Source: an uncultured Faecalibacterium sp.
GTDB taxonomy: Bacteria > Bacillota > Clostridia > Oscillospirales > Ruminococcaceae
NCBI GenBank assembly: GCA_934547065.1
Contig: CAKTEF010000007.1
Coordinates: forward strand, 12,863 to 76,862
DNA length: 64,000 bases
Direction: 5' to 3'
The position numbers were made by a program, and so were the translations under genes. Positions 8,369-16,112 of the stretch are shown here, one piece after another (position 1 is the stretch's first letter; every line of letters begins with the position of its first letter). A model generated the notes under the pieces. That model saw only the letters and a list, made by a program, of their open reading frames with translations, made no database searches and had not been told where the DNA came from.

Positions 8369-8466
8369 AGAAAGGCGCTGGCCTGCAAACGGCTTGCTCC
8401 TTACTGAATCAGATCAAGAAAAATGACCGTTCGAGTTGGTAGCTGGAGGCGGTCATTTTTTCTTGT
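8369..8466 (+). ncRNA. Putative type I antitoxin RNA, antisense to the 3' end of the toxin mRNA
   Basis: Predicted transcript of about 95-100 nt from the TTGACA/TATACT promoter (start near 8369) to an intrinsic terminator (ATGACCG 8423-8429 paired with CGGTCAT 8450-8456, then TTTTTCTT). It has no plausible start codon with a ribosome site. It converges on the minus-strand toxin gene: the shared bidirectional terminator and last codons of the toxin lie inside it, giving about 50 nt of perfect complementarity to the toxin mRNA 3' end. This is the geometry of SR4/bsrG and RatA/txpA in Bacillus subtilis. The ends are predicted from promoter and terminator only. Confidence 0.65.
8417..8465. terminator. 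Bidirectional terminator shared by toxin mRNA and antisense RNA
   Basis: The stem ATGACCG/CGGTCAT is flanked by an A-run on the left and a T-run on the right, so it can stop transcripts from both directions. The toxin stop codon (8455-8453) lies within the stem and its final Lys codons form the A-run. Confidence 0.7.
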
Positions 8467-8563
8467 GTTTATCACTGTGAGAAACAGTCCATGTAATCTG
8501 AAACGTCACATAGATTGCCCCGCCGAGAAGCGTGAGCAACAGTACAACCTGTTCAAACGTCAT
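8453..8563 (-). CDS. Small hydrophobic type I toxin (BsrG/TxpA-like, holin-like toxin family)
   Basis: A 36-aa peptide beginning MTFEQVV, with one hydrophobic segment (about residues 6-25) and a charged tail ending HSDKHKKK. This layout (short MT-F/Y-E start, single membrane helix with central GG, Lys-run end) matches type I toxins such as BsrG and the holin-like toxins, which insert in the membrane. The start has a very strong GGGGGG ribosome site (8576-8571). The mRNA leader of about 136 nt starts with a stable TGCCGC/GCGGCA hairpin and contains CCCCC (8600-8596) able to pair with the ribosome site, as expected for a toxin mRNA needing tight control. The frame is open to 8809, but that start lies upstream of the promoter. 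Confidence 0.75.
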   Translation of the reverse strand: MTFEQVVLLLTLLGGAIYVTFQITWTVSHSDKHKKK

Positions 8564-8705
8564 GGTGCATCCCCCCTTTCTGCCCTCAAGCATCCGGGGG
8601 AGCGAGATTTCAAGAAAATCGCCTTGCCCGGCGCACTCAGGTGCCGGTAAGGAGAAAGCCGCCTGCGTTTGTGGCACAGCGCCCTGCCGCCAAAGCGGCA
8701 ATTTT

Positions 8706-8734
8706 ATGATAGCATATTCTTCGAGAAAACACAA
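8706..8734 (-). promoter_or_regulatory. Promoter of the type I toxin mRNA
   Basis: Minus strand -35 TTGTGT (8734-8729), 17-nt spacer, -10 TATCAT (8711-8706); predicted start near 8699. The -35 touches the terminator of the MATE gene, so the toxin transcript is insulated from upstream reading. Confidence 0.6.
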
Positions 8735-8780
8735 CAAGGCTTTGCAGCTTCTGATAAGCCTGCAAAGCCTTGTTGTTTTA
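8729..8780. terminator. Terminator of the MATE gene
   Basis: A perfect 17-bp stem (8731-8747 with 8760-8776, arms acaacaaggctttgcag and its complement) begins 1 nt after the MATE stop codon. T-rich runs follow in both directions. Confidence 0.75.
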
Positions 8781-10151
8781 TTTCTTTTTCGGGAACGCAA
8801 ACGGGTCATGCCGGTAAACGGCCACGAGATACACCGTCATGAAGCACCAGATGATCGGCTCACACAGGATGACGGCGTTGTATCCAAACTCCGGGATGAA
8901 CACCAGCACAAAGATGATCTTGCCCACAAACTCGATCACGCTGGAAAACAGCGGCAGCACTTTCTGGCCCAGGCTCTGCAGCGCATAGCGGGTACACAGC
9001 AGCACACCCAGCACCGCATAGAACGGTGCGTTCCAGATCAGATACCGTGCGCCGTTTTCCAGCACGACCGGCTCCGTGGAACCGGAGATCAGCCGCACCA
9101 TCCACTCGGCTCCCACGTTCATCAGCAGGATGGCCGCCAGCATGACCGCCACGCAGTACAGATACATCTCCCGCATGCCGCGGCGCACCCGCTCCGGCTG
9201 ATTTGCGCCCCGGTTCTGGGACACAAAGGTGGAGCCCGCATTGGCCATGGAGATCAGCGGCATGTCCGTGAACGCAAACAGCTTGCGCGCCGCCGTGTGG
9301 CCCGCAATGGTCAACGTGCCCAGGCCGTTGATGCCGTATTGCAGCACCACTGAGCCCGCCGAGACGATGCTGCTCATCAGGCCCATGGAGATGCTCTGGC
9401 TGAACAGCTCCCAGTACAGATGGCTGCCCACGGCCAGGTGCTTTTTCTCCGGGATCAGGATGCGCACCCTGGCCAGCACATACAGGATGCAGAGCACCAC
9501 CGAGATGCCCTGTGCGATCACGGTGGCCACCGCCGCCCCCCGAACGCCCATGCCGGCCCCGGCAATGAACCACAGGTCCAGCCCCACGTTCAGCACCGAG
9601 CTGATGAGCAGGAACACCAGCGGCATCACGCTGTTGCCAATGGCCCGCAGCAGGCCCGCGCACAGGTTGTACAGGAACATCACGATCACGCCCAGATCAA
9701 TGACGATGATGTAGCTGTATGCATCTTCCAGGATCTCTGCCGGGGTATCCAGCAGCTGCAGCAGAGGCCGCAGCCCGAAAAAGCCCGCCGTGGTGATGAC
9801 CAGCGAGGCGATCAGCCCGATGACGACGGAACCGGCCACCGTGCGCTTGAGCAGATCCTCGTCCTGCGCGCCGTAGGAGCGCGCTGCCACGATGGCCAGC
9901 CCATTGCCGATGCCGATGCCAAAGCCCACCAGCAGCTCATAGATGGAGCCGCAGGAACCAATGGCGGCAAGGGCCGTATCGCCCAGCACGTTGCCCACGA
10001 TCATGGTATCCACGGTGTTGTACAGCTGCTGGAACAGGTTGGATACCAGGATGGGCAGCATAAACAGCAGCAGGCTTTTCAGGATGGGGCCGTGCATCAG
10101 GTCTACATTCATTTGGAACAGGTGGCTGCGCCGGGGTTCTGCCTGGGTCAT
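8778..10151 (-). CDS. MATE-family multidrug/Na+ antiporter
   Basis: A 457-aa integral membrane protein of the MATE (MatE) family with about 12 hydrophobic segments in two homologous halves. The N terminus holds LLLFMLPILVSNLFQQLYNTVDTMIVGNVLG, a typical MATE helix 1, and SFVSQNRGANQPERVRRG marks the start of the second half. Such proteins export cationic drugs or metabolites using ion gradients; the substrate is not predictable. The start at 10151 (MTQAEPRRSH) has GGAGG 5 nt upstream and is preferred to an upstream ATG at 10208. It is monocistronic, lying between the hisK terminator and its own. Confidence 0.9.
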   Translation of the reverse strand: MTQAEPRRSHLFQMNVDLMHGPILKSLLLFMLPILVSNLFQQLYNTVDTMIVGNVLGDTALAAIGSCGSIYELLVGFGIGIGNGLAIVAARSYGAQDEDLLKRTVAGSVVIGLIASLVITTAGFFGLRPLLQLLDTPAEILEDAYSYIIVIDLGVIVMFLYNLCAGLLRAIGNSVMPLVFLLISSVLNVGLDLWFIAGAGMGVRGAAVATVIAQGISVVLCILYVLARVRILIPEKKHLAVGSHLYWELFSQSISMGLMSSIVSAGSVVLQYGINGLGTLTIAGHTAARKLFAFTDMPLISMANAGSTFVSQNRGANQPERVRRGMREMYLYCVAVMLAAILLMNVGAEWMVRLISGSTEPVVLENGARYLIWNAPFYAVLGVLLCTRYALQSLGQKVLPLFSSVIEFVGKIIFVLVFIPEFGYNAVILCEPIIWCFMTVYLVAVYRHDPFAFPKKK

Positions 10152-10179
10152 AAATTCCTCCAAAGATGTTCGTTTTTTA

Positions 10180-10225
10180 CGGCAAAACAACCCTCTCCGG
10201 TGCTGCAAACTGCCCCGGAGAGGGT
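10180..10225 (-). terminator. Terminator of the histidine operon
   Basis: ACCCTCTCCGG (10225-10215 read on minus) pairs with CCGGAGAGGGT (10200-10190), followed by TGTTTTG. It lies about 33 nt after the hisK stop. Confidence 0.65.
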
Positions 10226-10257
10226 CATTTTTCCTTCAGGATCTTGTTGTCAGGGCC

Positions 10258-11082
10258 TTACAGCTCCTGCGTTTCAAAGCCGTGGCCGGTCAGCACCTCC
10301 ACGCTGGAAAAGCCCGCAGCCTTGATGGCGGCGGCGGCTTCGTCAAAGTCGAACGTCAGGCTGGCCGTGTCGTGTGCGTCCGAGGTGATGATGACCTTTC
10401 CGCCCATCTTGTGCCACTCCTCCAGCAGCCAGGGGCCGGGGTAGAAGTCCTTGCGGTAGCCGCGGTACACACCGCCGGTGTTGACCTCCAGCCGGCAGTC
10501 GTGCTCCTTTGCCACGGCCAGTGCTTTGAGGGCAGCGGCCTTGTAGCGGGGGTCCTCCTCGTCAAAGAACTCGCCCTCGGCGTTCAGCTTTTTGATCAGG
10601 TCGATGTGGGCCAGGATATCCGGGCCCTTGGCGGCCACCTTTTCCACCTCGGCAAAGTAAGCCTCCACAGCGGCCAGGGCATCGCCGCCAAAATCATCAA
10701 AAATGCAGTCGTGCAGGTCCTGCGGGCGGAAGTCGATCTCGTAATACTTGCCGGTGTTGCGGCCATACAGATGGTGTGCCGCACCGATCCAGTAATCGTA
10801 GCTTTCGGGCTTATCCTCGCTCAGGCTGTCCCACTCGATGCCGCACAGGATATCCACCTTGCCCCGGTACTCGGTCTTGAGCTTTGCAATGGTGGCCTTG
10901 TACTGAGCCGTGCGGCTGGGGCTCATGCAGTATTCCCGGTCGCGCTGGGTGTAGCTATGGCCGGAGAAGCCCAGTGTGGTCAGGCCCTGCGCACAGGCGG
11001 CGCTGGCCATTTCCTGCAAGGTATTTCTGCCGTCGCACATCGTCGAGTGGCAATGAACGCTGGACTTCCTGTAATCTGCCAT
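10258..11082 (-). CDS. hisK: Histidinol-phosphatase, PHP family
   Basis: Removes phosphate from L-histidinol-phosphate, the penultimate part of histidine synthesis. The 274-aa protein starts MADYRKSSVHCHSTMCDG, where HCHST is the PHP metal-binding motif; FSGH, GIEWD, AHHLYG, LAHIDLIKK and ITSDAHD supply the other metal ligands. The longer frame to 11148 is rejected because ATG 11082 gives the family start and lies just behind the hisIE stop (AGGAAAGGA upstream). It is the last gene of the his operon, consistent with its step. Confidence 0.9.
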   Translation of the reverse strand: MADYRKSSVHCHSTMCDGRNTLQEMASAACAQGLTTLGFSGHSYTQRDREYCMSPSRTAQYKATIAKLKTEYRGKVDILCGIEWDSLSEDKPESYDYWIGAAHHLYGRNTGKYYEIDFRPQDLHDCIFDDFGGDALAAVEAYFAEVEKVAAKGPDILAHIDLIKKLNAEGEFFDEEDPRYKAAALKALAVAKEHDCRLEVNTGGVYRGYRKDFYPGPWLLEEWHKMGGKVIITSDAHDTASLTFDFDEAAAAIKAAGFSSVEVLTGHGFETQEL

Positions 11083-11089
11083 AACTAAA

Positions 11090-11725
11090 TCACTGCATCC
11101 TTTCCTGTTTGACCTTGTGGTCAATGACGTGACGTTTTTCCAGCTCACGGGTCACATCTTCCACCGTGATGCCTGCGCTGACCATCAGCACCAGAACATG
11201 GTAGGCAAGGTCGCTGATCTCGTAGATCGTTTCTTCCCTGTCCTCTTTTTCGCCTGCAATGATGACCTCGGTACACTCCTCGCCCACCTTTTTCAGGATC
11301 TTCTCCTTGCCCTTTTCAAACAGGTAGGTGGTGTAGCTGCCCTCTTTGGGGCTGTCCTTGCGGCCCTTGATGAGTTGGTACAGCCCCTGCCAGCTGAACT
11401 GCTTGAGCTCCGGCGAGACATATACCTCGTTGAAGAAGCAGCTCTCGGCACCGGTGTGGCAGGCGGGGCCTGCCTTGACCACTTCCACCACCAGTGCGTC
11501 CTTGTCGCAGTCGGCGGTGATGGACACCACCCGCTGGACATTGCCGCTGGTCTCGCCCTTGCGCCAGATCTCCTGGCGGCTGCGGCTCCAGAACACGGTG
11601 CGTCCCTCGGCAATGGTCAGCGCCAGCGTCTCGGCGTTCATGTAGGCAAGGGTCAGCACCTCTTTGGTATAGTGGTCCTGCACAATGGCAGGGATGAGGC
11701 CTTTTTCATCAAATTTCAGTTCCAT
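11090..11725 (-). CDS. hisI: Bifunctional phosphoribosyl-AMP cyclohydrolase / phosphoribosyl-ATP pyrophosphatase
   Basis: Carries out steps 2 and 3 of histidine synthesis. The N-terminal HisI half (about 1-110) shows [17 protein letters not shown] and [10 protein letters not shown]...GPACHTG with the zinc-binding cysteines. The C-terminal HisE half (about 115-211) shows [13 protein letters not shown] and the helix [12 protein letters not shown] typical of MazG-like pyrophosphohydrolases. The fusion is common in bacteria (hisIE). It lies between hisF and hisK with a 68-nt gap after hisF. Confidence 0.95.
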   Translation of the reverse strand: MELKFDEKGLIPAIVQDHYTKEVLTLAYMNAETLALTIAEGRTVFWSRSRQEIWRKGETSGNVQRVVSITADCDKDALVVEVVKAGPACHTGAESCFFNEVYVSPELKQFSWQGLYQLIKGRKDSPKEGSYTTYLFEKGKEKILKKVGEECTEVIIAGEKEDREETIYEISDLAYHVLVLMVSAGITVEDVTRELEKRHVIDHKVKQERMQ

Positions 11726-11793
11726 GATCGTTCTCCCTCCCCGGAATGGGGATCACATACAGTTTATCCTAAAGTGCGCCGAAACGCAAGAGC

Positions 11794-12549
11794 TTACAGC
11801 CGCATTTCCACGCCATTTTCGTTCAGATATTCCTTGAGCCCGCGGATGGTCAGCAGTTTCTGGTGGAAGATGCCCGCCGCAAGGCCTGCGTCGATGCCCT
11901 TGTGGTGGAACAGTTCCAGAAAATCTTCCTTTTTGCCTGCGCCGCCGCTGGCGATGATGGGCACGCTCACCCGCGCGGCCACCACGTCCAGCATTTCCAG
12001 GTCAAAGCCGGTGCGCACGCCGTCGGTGTCGATGCTGTTCAGGCAGACTTCGCCTGCGCCGTGGTCCACGCACCAGCGGATCCATTCCAGCGCGTCGCGG
12101 CCGGTATCCTCGCGCCCGCCCTTGGCGAACACCCGGAACTGCCCGTTCACCCGCTTGACATCGGCCGAAAGCACCACGCACTGGTTGCCGTAGCGCTGGG
12201 CTGCCGCCGGGATCAGATCGGGGTGTCTGAGCGCACCGGAGTTGACGCTGACCTTATCGGCCCCGCATTTGAGCACCCGGTCAAAATCGTCCAGCGTGTT
12301 GATGCCGCCGCCCACGGTGAGCGGGATAAAAATTTCGCCGGCCACGCATGTCAGGATATCGGTAAACAGGGCGCGGCCCTCAAAGCTTGCGGTGATGTCG
12401 TAGAACACCAGCTCGTCGGCCCCGGCGGCATTGTACATCCGGGCCATCTCCACCGGGTCGGCCACGTCCCGGATGCCCTCAAAGTTGGTGCCCTTGACCA
12501 CGCGGCCATTGCGGACATCCAGGCAGGGGATAATGCGTTTGGTGATCAT
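11794..12549 (-). CDS. hisF: Imidazole glycerol phosphate synthase, cyclase subunit
   Basis: With HisH converts PRFAR and glutamine-derived ammonia to imidazole glycerol phosphate and AICAR. The 251-aa TIM barrel begins MITKRIIPCLDVRNGRVVKGTNF, where CLDV contains catalytic Asp; LTVGGGI and the late IIASGGAGKKED are the two phosphate-binding loops. ATG 12549 has GGAGG upstream; the extra open frame to 12750 is read-through of the hisA end. HisA lies 16 nt upstream. Confidence 0.96.
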   Translation of the reverse strand: MITKRIIPCLDVRNGRVVKGTNFEGIRDVADPVEMARMYNAAGADELVFYDITASFEGRALFTDILTCVAGEIFIPLTVGGGINTLDDFDRVLKCGADKVSVNSGALRHPDLIPAAAQRYGNQCVVLSADVKRVNGQFRVFAKGGREDTGRDALEWIRWCVDHGAGEVCLNSIDTDGVRTGFDLEMLDVVAARVSVPIIASGGAGKKEDFLELFHHKGIDAGLAAGIFHQKLLTIRGLKEYLNENGVEMRL

Positions 12550-12565
12550 CTCGGTTTTCCTCCGT

Positions 12566-13285
12566 TCACTTCTGCACCAGCTGCACGCAGCGGGCCAGAT
12601 CCAGCGCGCCGGTGTACAGGCTCTTGCCCAGGATGGCGGCTGCCGTGCCCATCCGTTCCAGTTCCAGCAGCTCCGCCTCGGTGGAGATGCCGCCGCTGGC
12701 CGTAAAGGCCACGCCGGGCACTTCAGCCGCCAGCTGGCGGTAAAGGGCAAGGTTTGTGCCGTTCATCGCGCCGTCGCAGGCAATGTCGGTGTAGATGATG
12801 GCGGTGCAGCCCGCATCGGCCAGCCGCTTGCAGAAATCCACGCCCGGCTCGGCGCTGACCTCTTTCCAGCCGTGGATGGCCACAAAGCCGTCTTTGGCAT
12901 CCACGCCCACGGCGATCCGATCGCCGTATTTTTGCAGCATCCGGGCGGTAAAGTCAAAATCCGTCACGGCCACGCTGCCCAGGATGCAGCGTCCCACGCC
13001 GAGGGAGAGGTAGGTTTCGATCCGCTCCTCGGTGCGGATGCCGCCGCCCACTTCAAGATACAAGCTGCCCTGTTTTGCCAGCGCGGCAACGGTGTCATAA
13101 TTGGAAAGGGTGCCGTCCTTGGCACCGTCCAGATCCACAACGTGGAGGTTTTTGGCCCCCGCCGCCAGGAACTGCCGCGCCTGGGCGCAGGGGTCGGCCC
13201 CATAGACCGTCATGCGGTCATAGTCGCCCTGCGTCAGCCGCACCACCCGGCCGCCGCGCAGGTCAATGGCTGGAAATAGTTGCAT
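12566..13285 (-). CDS. hisA: ProFAR isomerase (HisA)
   Basis: Amadori isomerase of the fourth histidine step. The 239-aa TIM barrel begins MQLFPAIDLRGGRVVRLTQGD with the catalytic Asp in AIDLRGG; the second phosphate loop is FTASGGIST. ATG 13285 has TTAGGAGG upstream and is preferred to 13339. The 393-nt gap to hisH upstream is filled by a MITE-like element, so hisA-F-IE-K may depend on read-through across that element or on a promoter within it. Confidence 0.95.
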   Translation of the reverse strand: MQLFPAIDLRGGRVVRLTQGDYDRMTVYGADPCAQARQFLAAGAKNLHVVDLDGAKDGTLSNYDTVAALAKQGSLYLEVGGGIRTEERIETYLSLGVGRCILGSVAVTDFDFTARMLQKYGDRIAVGVDAKDGFVAIHGWKEVSAEPGVDFCKRLADAGCTAIIYTDIACDGAMNGTNLALYRQLAAEVPGVAFTASGGISTEAELLELERMGTAAAILGKSLYTGALDLARCVQLVQK

Positions 13286-13319
13286 CGTTGGATTTCCTCC
13301 TAAGGTCAGCTTTTTCTTC

Positions 13320-13661
13320 GTACAACCTCTCAGTCTCACTTCGTTCGACAGCTATCCTCCCTTTGTCGCTTACGCGACATCTCCCTCCGGCCGGAGGGAG
13401 TCTTTCCTAGTAGGGGAGCCCTTGGCATAAGATTTATTTTTTACTATCATCGCTGACGCTCCAAACTCAGCATCTGTCGCAAGGTTTTCACCTCATCAGT
13501 CGCCTGCGGCGACAGCTTCCCCGCTGGGGAAGCCTTTATGGGGCCTCACGCCAGCAGGGCCAAAGGGAGCGAAGCGTTTACGTTTGAAAACGTGATGGAA
13601 TGCCAAGGCCTCTCCTACCAGGAGAGGTGGCAATGCGTCAGCATTGACGGAGAGGTTGTAC
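13320..13661. repeat. MITE-like repeat with 12-bp terminal inverted repeats
   Basis: A 342-bp gene-free element bounded by GTACAACCTCTC (13320-13331) and its exact complement GAGAGGTTGTAC (13650-13661). Inside are nested palindromes (ctccctccggccggagggag; agcttccccgctggggaagc) and the segment cgcaaggttttcacctcatc. The same ends and internal blocks recur in the element at 39219-39533. It splits the his operon between hisH and hisA. Confidence 0.8.
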
Positions 13662-13678
13662 AGAGCAGGGCCTGTCCG

Positions 13679-14287
13679 TTACAATTCACTGAACGCTTTC
13701 AAAATGCGCAGTCCGGTATCCCCGCTTTTTTCCGGGTGGAACTGGGTGCCGTACACCCGGCCTGCCCTGACCACGCCGGTGACCGGGATGGAGTAATCGC
13801 TCACGGCCAGCGTGCTTTCGGCGCAGTGCTTCCCATAGTAGCTGTGGACGTAGTAGACATATTCGCCCTCGCGGATGTACCGGAACAGCGGGTCGTCCTT
13901 TAAGAGGTGCAGGGCGTTCCAGCCGATCTGCGGCACCTTGAGGGCCGGGTCGGCCAGATCCGGCTCCAGCGGGCAGACTTCGCCTTTGACAAAGCCCAGG
14001 CCCGCGTGCTCGCCGTACTCATAACTTTTTTCAAACAGCAGCTGCATCCCCAGGCAGATGCCCAGCAGCGGCTTTTGTTCGGCTTCCTCCCGGATCACCG
14101 GGACAAGACCGGTGGCCGAGAGCTTTGCCATGGCATCGGCAAATGCGCCCACGCCGGGCAGGATCAGCCGGTCGGCCCGGCGGACGGTATCGGCATCGGC
14201 TGTGACTGCCGCGTCCAGCCCCAGCTGCTTCAGGCTGGACTTCAGGCTGAACAGATTGCCCACGCCGTAGTCAATGATCGCGATCAT
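13679..14287 (-). CDS. hisH: Imidazole glycerol phosphate synthase, glutaminase subunit
   Basis: Class I glutamine amidotransferase (202 aa) that feeds ammonia to HisF. GICLGMQLLFE contains the nucleophilic Cys, and the late GTQFHPEKS holds the His-Glu of the triad; the N terminus MIAIIDYGVGNLFSL is typical. It overlaps the hisB stop by 4 nt. Its 3' side meets the MITE-like element. Confidence 0.96.
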   Translation of the reverse strand: MIAIIDYGVGNLFSLKSSLKQLGLDAAVTADADTVRRADRLILPGVGAFADAMAKLSATGLVPVIREEAEQKPLLGICLGMQLLFEKSYEYGEHAGLGFVKGEVCPLEPDLADPALKVPQIGWNALHLLKDDPLFRYIREGEYVYYVHSYYGKHCAESTLAVSDYSIPVTGVVRAGRVYGTQFHPEKSGDTGLRILKAFSEL

Positions 14288-14874
14288 ACCAGCAGTCCTT
14301 TCGTGGAGGGGATCTCATCCCGGTGGGCCTGGTCGATGGCCACAGCCGCCGCCAGAGCGTGCCCGGCCCCCTTAAAACAGGCTTCGAGGATGTGGTGGGT
14401 GTTCTCACCCGCAAACTGAACAAAGTGGACCGTGGCGGGCACGTTGCGGGCAAAACCCAGCCAGAACTCCGACGCGCATTCCACGTCAAAATCGCCCACC
14501 TTTTCGGTCTTGCAGCGGATGTCCCAGTTCAGGGTACACCGGCCCGAAAGGTCCACGGCGCAGAGCACCAGCGCCTCGTCCATGGGCAGGCAGAAGCTGC
14601 CATAGCGCCGGATGCCGCGCATCTCGCCCAGGGCGCGGGCAAACGCCTGGCCCAGCGCAATGCCGATGTCCTCCGCCGTGTGGTGATAATCCACCTCCAC
14701 GTCGCCGTGGCAGGTCAGCACCAGATCAAAGCGGCCATGGCGGGCAAACAGTTCCAGCATGTGGTTCAAAAAGCCGCAGCCGGTGTCCACCTGATACCGC
14801 CCCGCGCCGTCCAGGTTCAGGGTCAGCTCGATCTGCGTCTCGTTGGTGTTGCGTTCCAGTGTTACTTCCCGCAT
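14284..14874 (-). CDS. hisB: Imidazoleglycerol-phosphate dehydratase
   Basis: A 196-aa monofunctional IGPD, which dehydrates IGP to imidazole acetol phosphate. Mn-binding His/Glu motifs are visible as GFLNHMLELFARHG, DYHHTAEDIG, HFVQFAGENTHHILEACFK. The start MREVTLERNT follows the hisC stop by 3 nt and the gene overlaps hisH by 4 nt, so translation is coupled. Confidence 0.96.
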   Translation of the reverse strand: MREVTLERNTNETQIELTLNLDGAGRYQVDTGCGFLNHMLELFARHGRFDLVLTCHGDVEVDYHHTAEDIGIALGQAFARALGEMRGIRRYGSFCLPMDEALVLCAVDLSGRCTLNWDIRCKTEKVGDFDVECASEFWLGFARNVPATVHFVQFAGENTHHILEACFKGAGHALAAAVAIDQAHRDEIPSTKGLLV

Positions 14875-14877
14875 AGG

Positions 14878-15939
14878 TCATTCCTCCAGGATGGTATCGA
14901 GGGTGTTCAGGAAACTCTGCATCTGCTCCGGGGTGCCGATGGTGATGCGCAGCCAGTTCGAGATGCGCGGCGCGTCAAAGTGGCGCACCAGGATCCCTTT
15001 TTCTTTCAGGGCGCGGTAGAGCGCACCGCCCTCTTTTTGATCCGATGCCGCAAACAGGAAGTTGGAGCGGCTGTCCGTCACCGAAAAACCGCGCCGGGCC
15101 AGCTGTTGTTTTGTCCACTCCCGCGTTTCGATGACGGCGGCACGGGTCTTTTCAAAATAGGCCGTGTCCTCCAACGCCGCCTGCCCGGCTTTCAGCGTCA
15201 GGCGGTTGATGTTATAGGGGTTCAGGCTGAACTTGACCCGGTTCAGGTCCGCGATCAGCTTTGCGTTGCCCATGGCCAGCCCCAGCCGGGCACCGGCCAG
15301 CTGGCGGGATTTGGAGAACGTCTGCACCACCAAAAGGTTCTCGTACCGGTCGATCAGGGGCACGCAGCTCTCGCCGCCAAAGTCCACATACGCTTCGTCC
15401 ACGATGACCACATGGTTGGGGTTCGCCTTGAGGATGCCCTCAATGGCCGTGCGCGGCAGGGCAATGCCGGTGGGGGCGTTGGGGTTGGCAATCACGATCG
15501 TCTCGTTCAGGCCGTAATAATCGGCGGGGTCCAGCGTGAGATCCTCTTTCAGGGGGATGATATGGCTGGGAATGTGCGCAAGTGAGCACCACACGCCGTA
15601 GCAGCCGTAGGTGATATCGGCATAGGCAAGGGGGTGGCGTTCGTCGCAGAACGCCCGCAGCGCAAAGAACAGGTTCTCGTCGCTGCCGTTGCCGGGCATG
15701 ATCTGGTCCGGCTGCAATCCAAAATGCACCGCCGCAGAGCGGAGCAGATCGGCACAGGCGGGGTCCGAATACAGGCGGAGCTTTTCCACCTCGGCCTCGC
15801 TCACAGCCGCCACCACCGCCGGGCTGGGCAGATAGGGGCTTTCGTTGGTGTTCAGCTTGATATACTGCTGGTCCTGCGGCTGCTCCCCCGGGGTGTAGGG
15901 GGTGAGGTCGGCCAGCTTTGGAGAAAGATACTTACTCAT
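14878..15939 (-). CDS. hisC: Histidinol-phosphate aminotransferase
   Basis: PLP-dependent aminotransferase (353 aa) converting imidazole acetol phosphate to histidinol phosphate. IKLNTNESPY near the N terminus, ANPNAPTG, VIVDEAYVDF and VVQTFSKSRQLAGARLG (with the PLP Lys) are the class I/II hallmarks. ATG 15939 has GAGAGGG upstream; the M at 15954 is less likely. A palindromic repeat separates it from hisD. Confidence 0.95.
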   Translation of the reverse strand: MSKYLSPKLADLTPYTPGEQPQDQQYIKLNTNESPYLPSPAVVAAVSEAEVEKLRLYSDPACADLLRSAAVHFGLQPDQIMPGNGSDENLFFALRAFCDERHPLAYADITYGCYGVWCSLAHIPSHIIPLKEDLTLDPADYYGLNETIVIANPNAPTGIALPRTAIEGILKANPNHVVIVDEAYVDFGGESCVPLIDRYENLLVVQTFSKSRQLAGARLGLAMGNAKLIADLNRVKFSLNPYNINRLTLKAGQAALEDTAYFEKTRAAVIETREWTKQQLARRGFSVTDSRSNFLFAASDQKEGGALYRALKEKGILVRHFDAPRISNWLRITIGTPEQMQSFLNTLDTILEE

Positions 15940-15956
15940 ATAGAACCCTCTCAACT

Positions 15957-16106
15957 CAGGCTTCCCCCTCGGGGGAAGCTGTCGCGTCAGCGACTGATGA
16001 GGGGAAGCAGCGTTCAGAACCCGCTCCTGGGGAACGGAATCAAGCGATCACTGCCCCTCATCCGGCACTTCGTGCCACCTTCCCCCGAGGGGGAAGGCTT
16101 TTGCCT
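15957..16106. repeat. Palindromic intergenic repeat pair (REP-like)
   Basis: Two hairpin units face each other: gcttccccctcgggggaagc with gcgactgatgagggg on the left, and cccctcatccggc with ccttcccccgagggggaagg on the right. The arms are mutually complementary, so the whole insert can fold on itself. It lies between hisD and hisC. Related units occur near 13.5, 32.6, 39.4, 47.3 and 63.1 kb. Confidence 0.75.
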
Positions 16107-16112
16107 TCGCGC

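Noticed and set aside
8532..9353. 273-aa plus-strand frame over the toxin leader and the MATE gene end
   Set aside because: It crosses two terminators and the toxin promoter and has shadow-like composition.
11726..11793. Possible internal promoter between hisF and hisIE
   Set aside because: The 68-nt gap shows no hexamer pair with proper spacing; it is more likely operon spacer.
13300..13680. Possible CRISPR array, suggested by repeated palindromic blocks between hisA and hisH
   Set aside because: There is no regular repeat-spacer period; the blocks are two terminal inverted repeats plus nested hairpins, and no cas genes are present.
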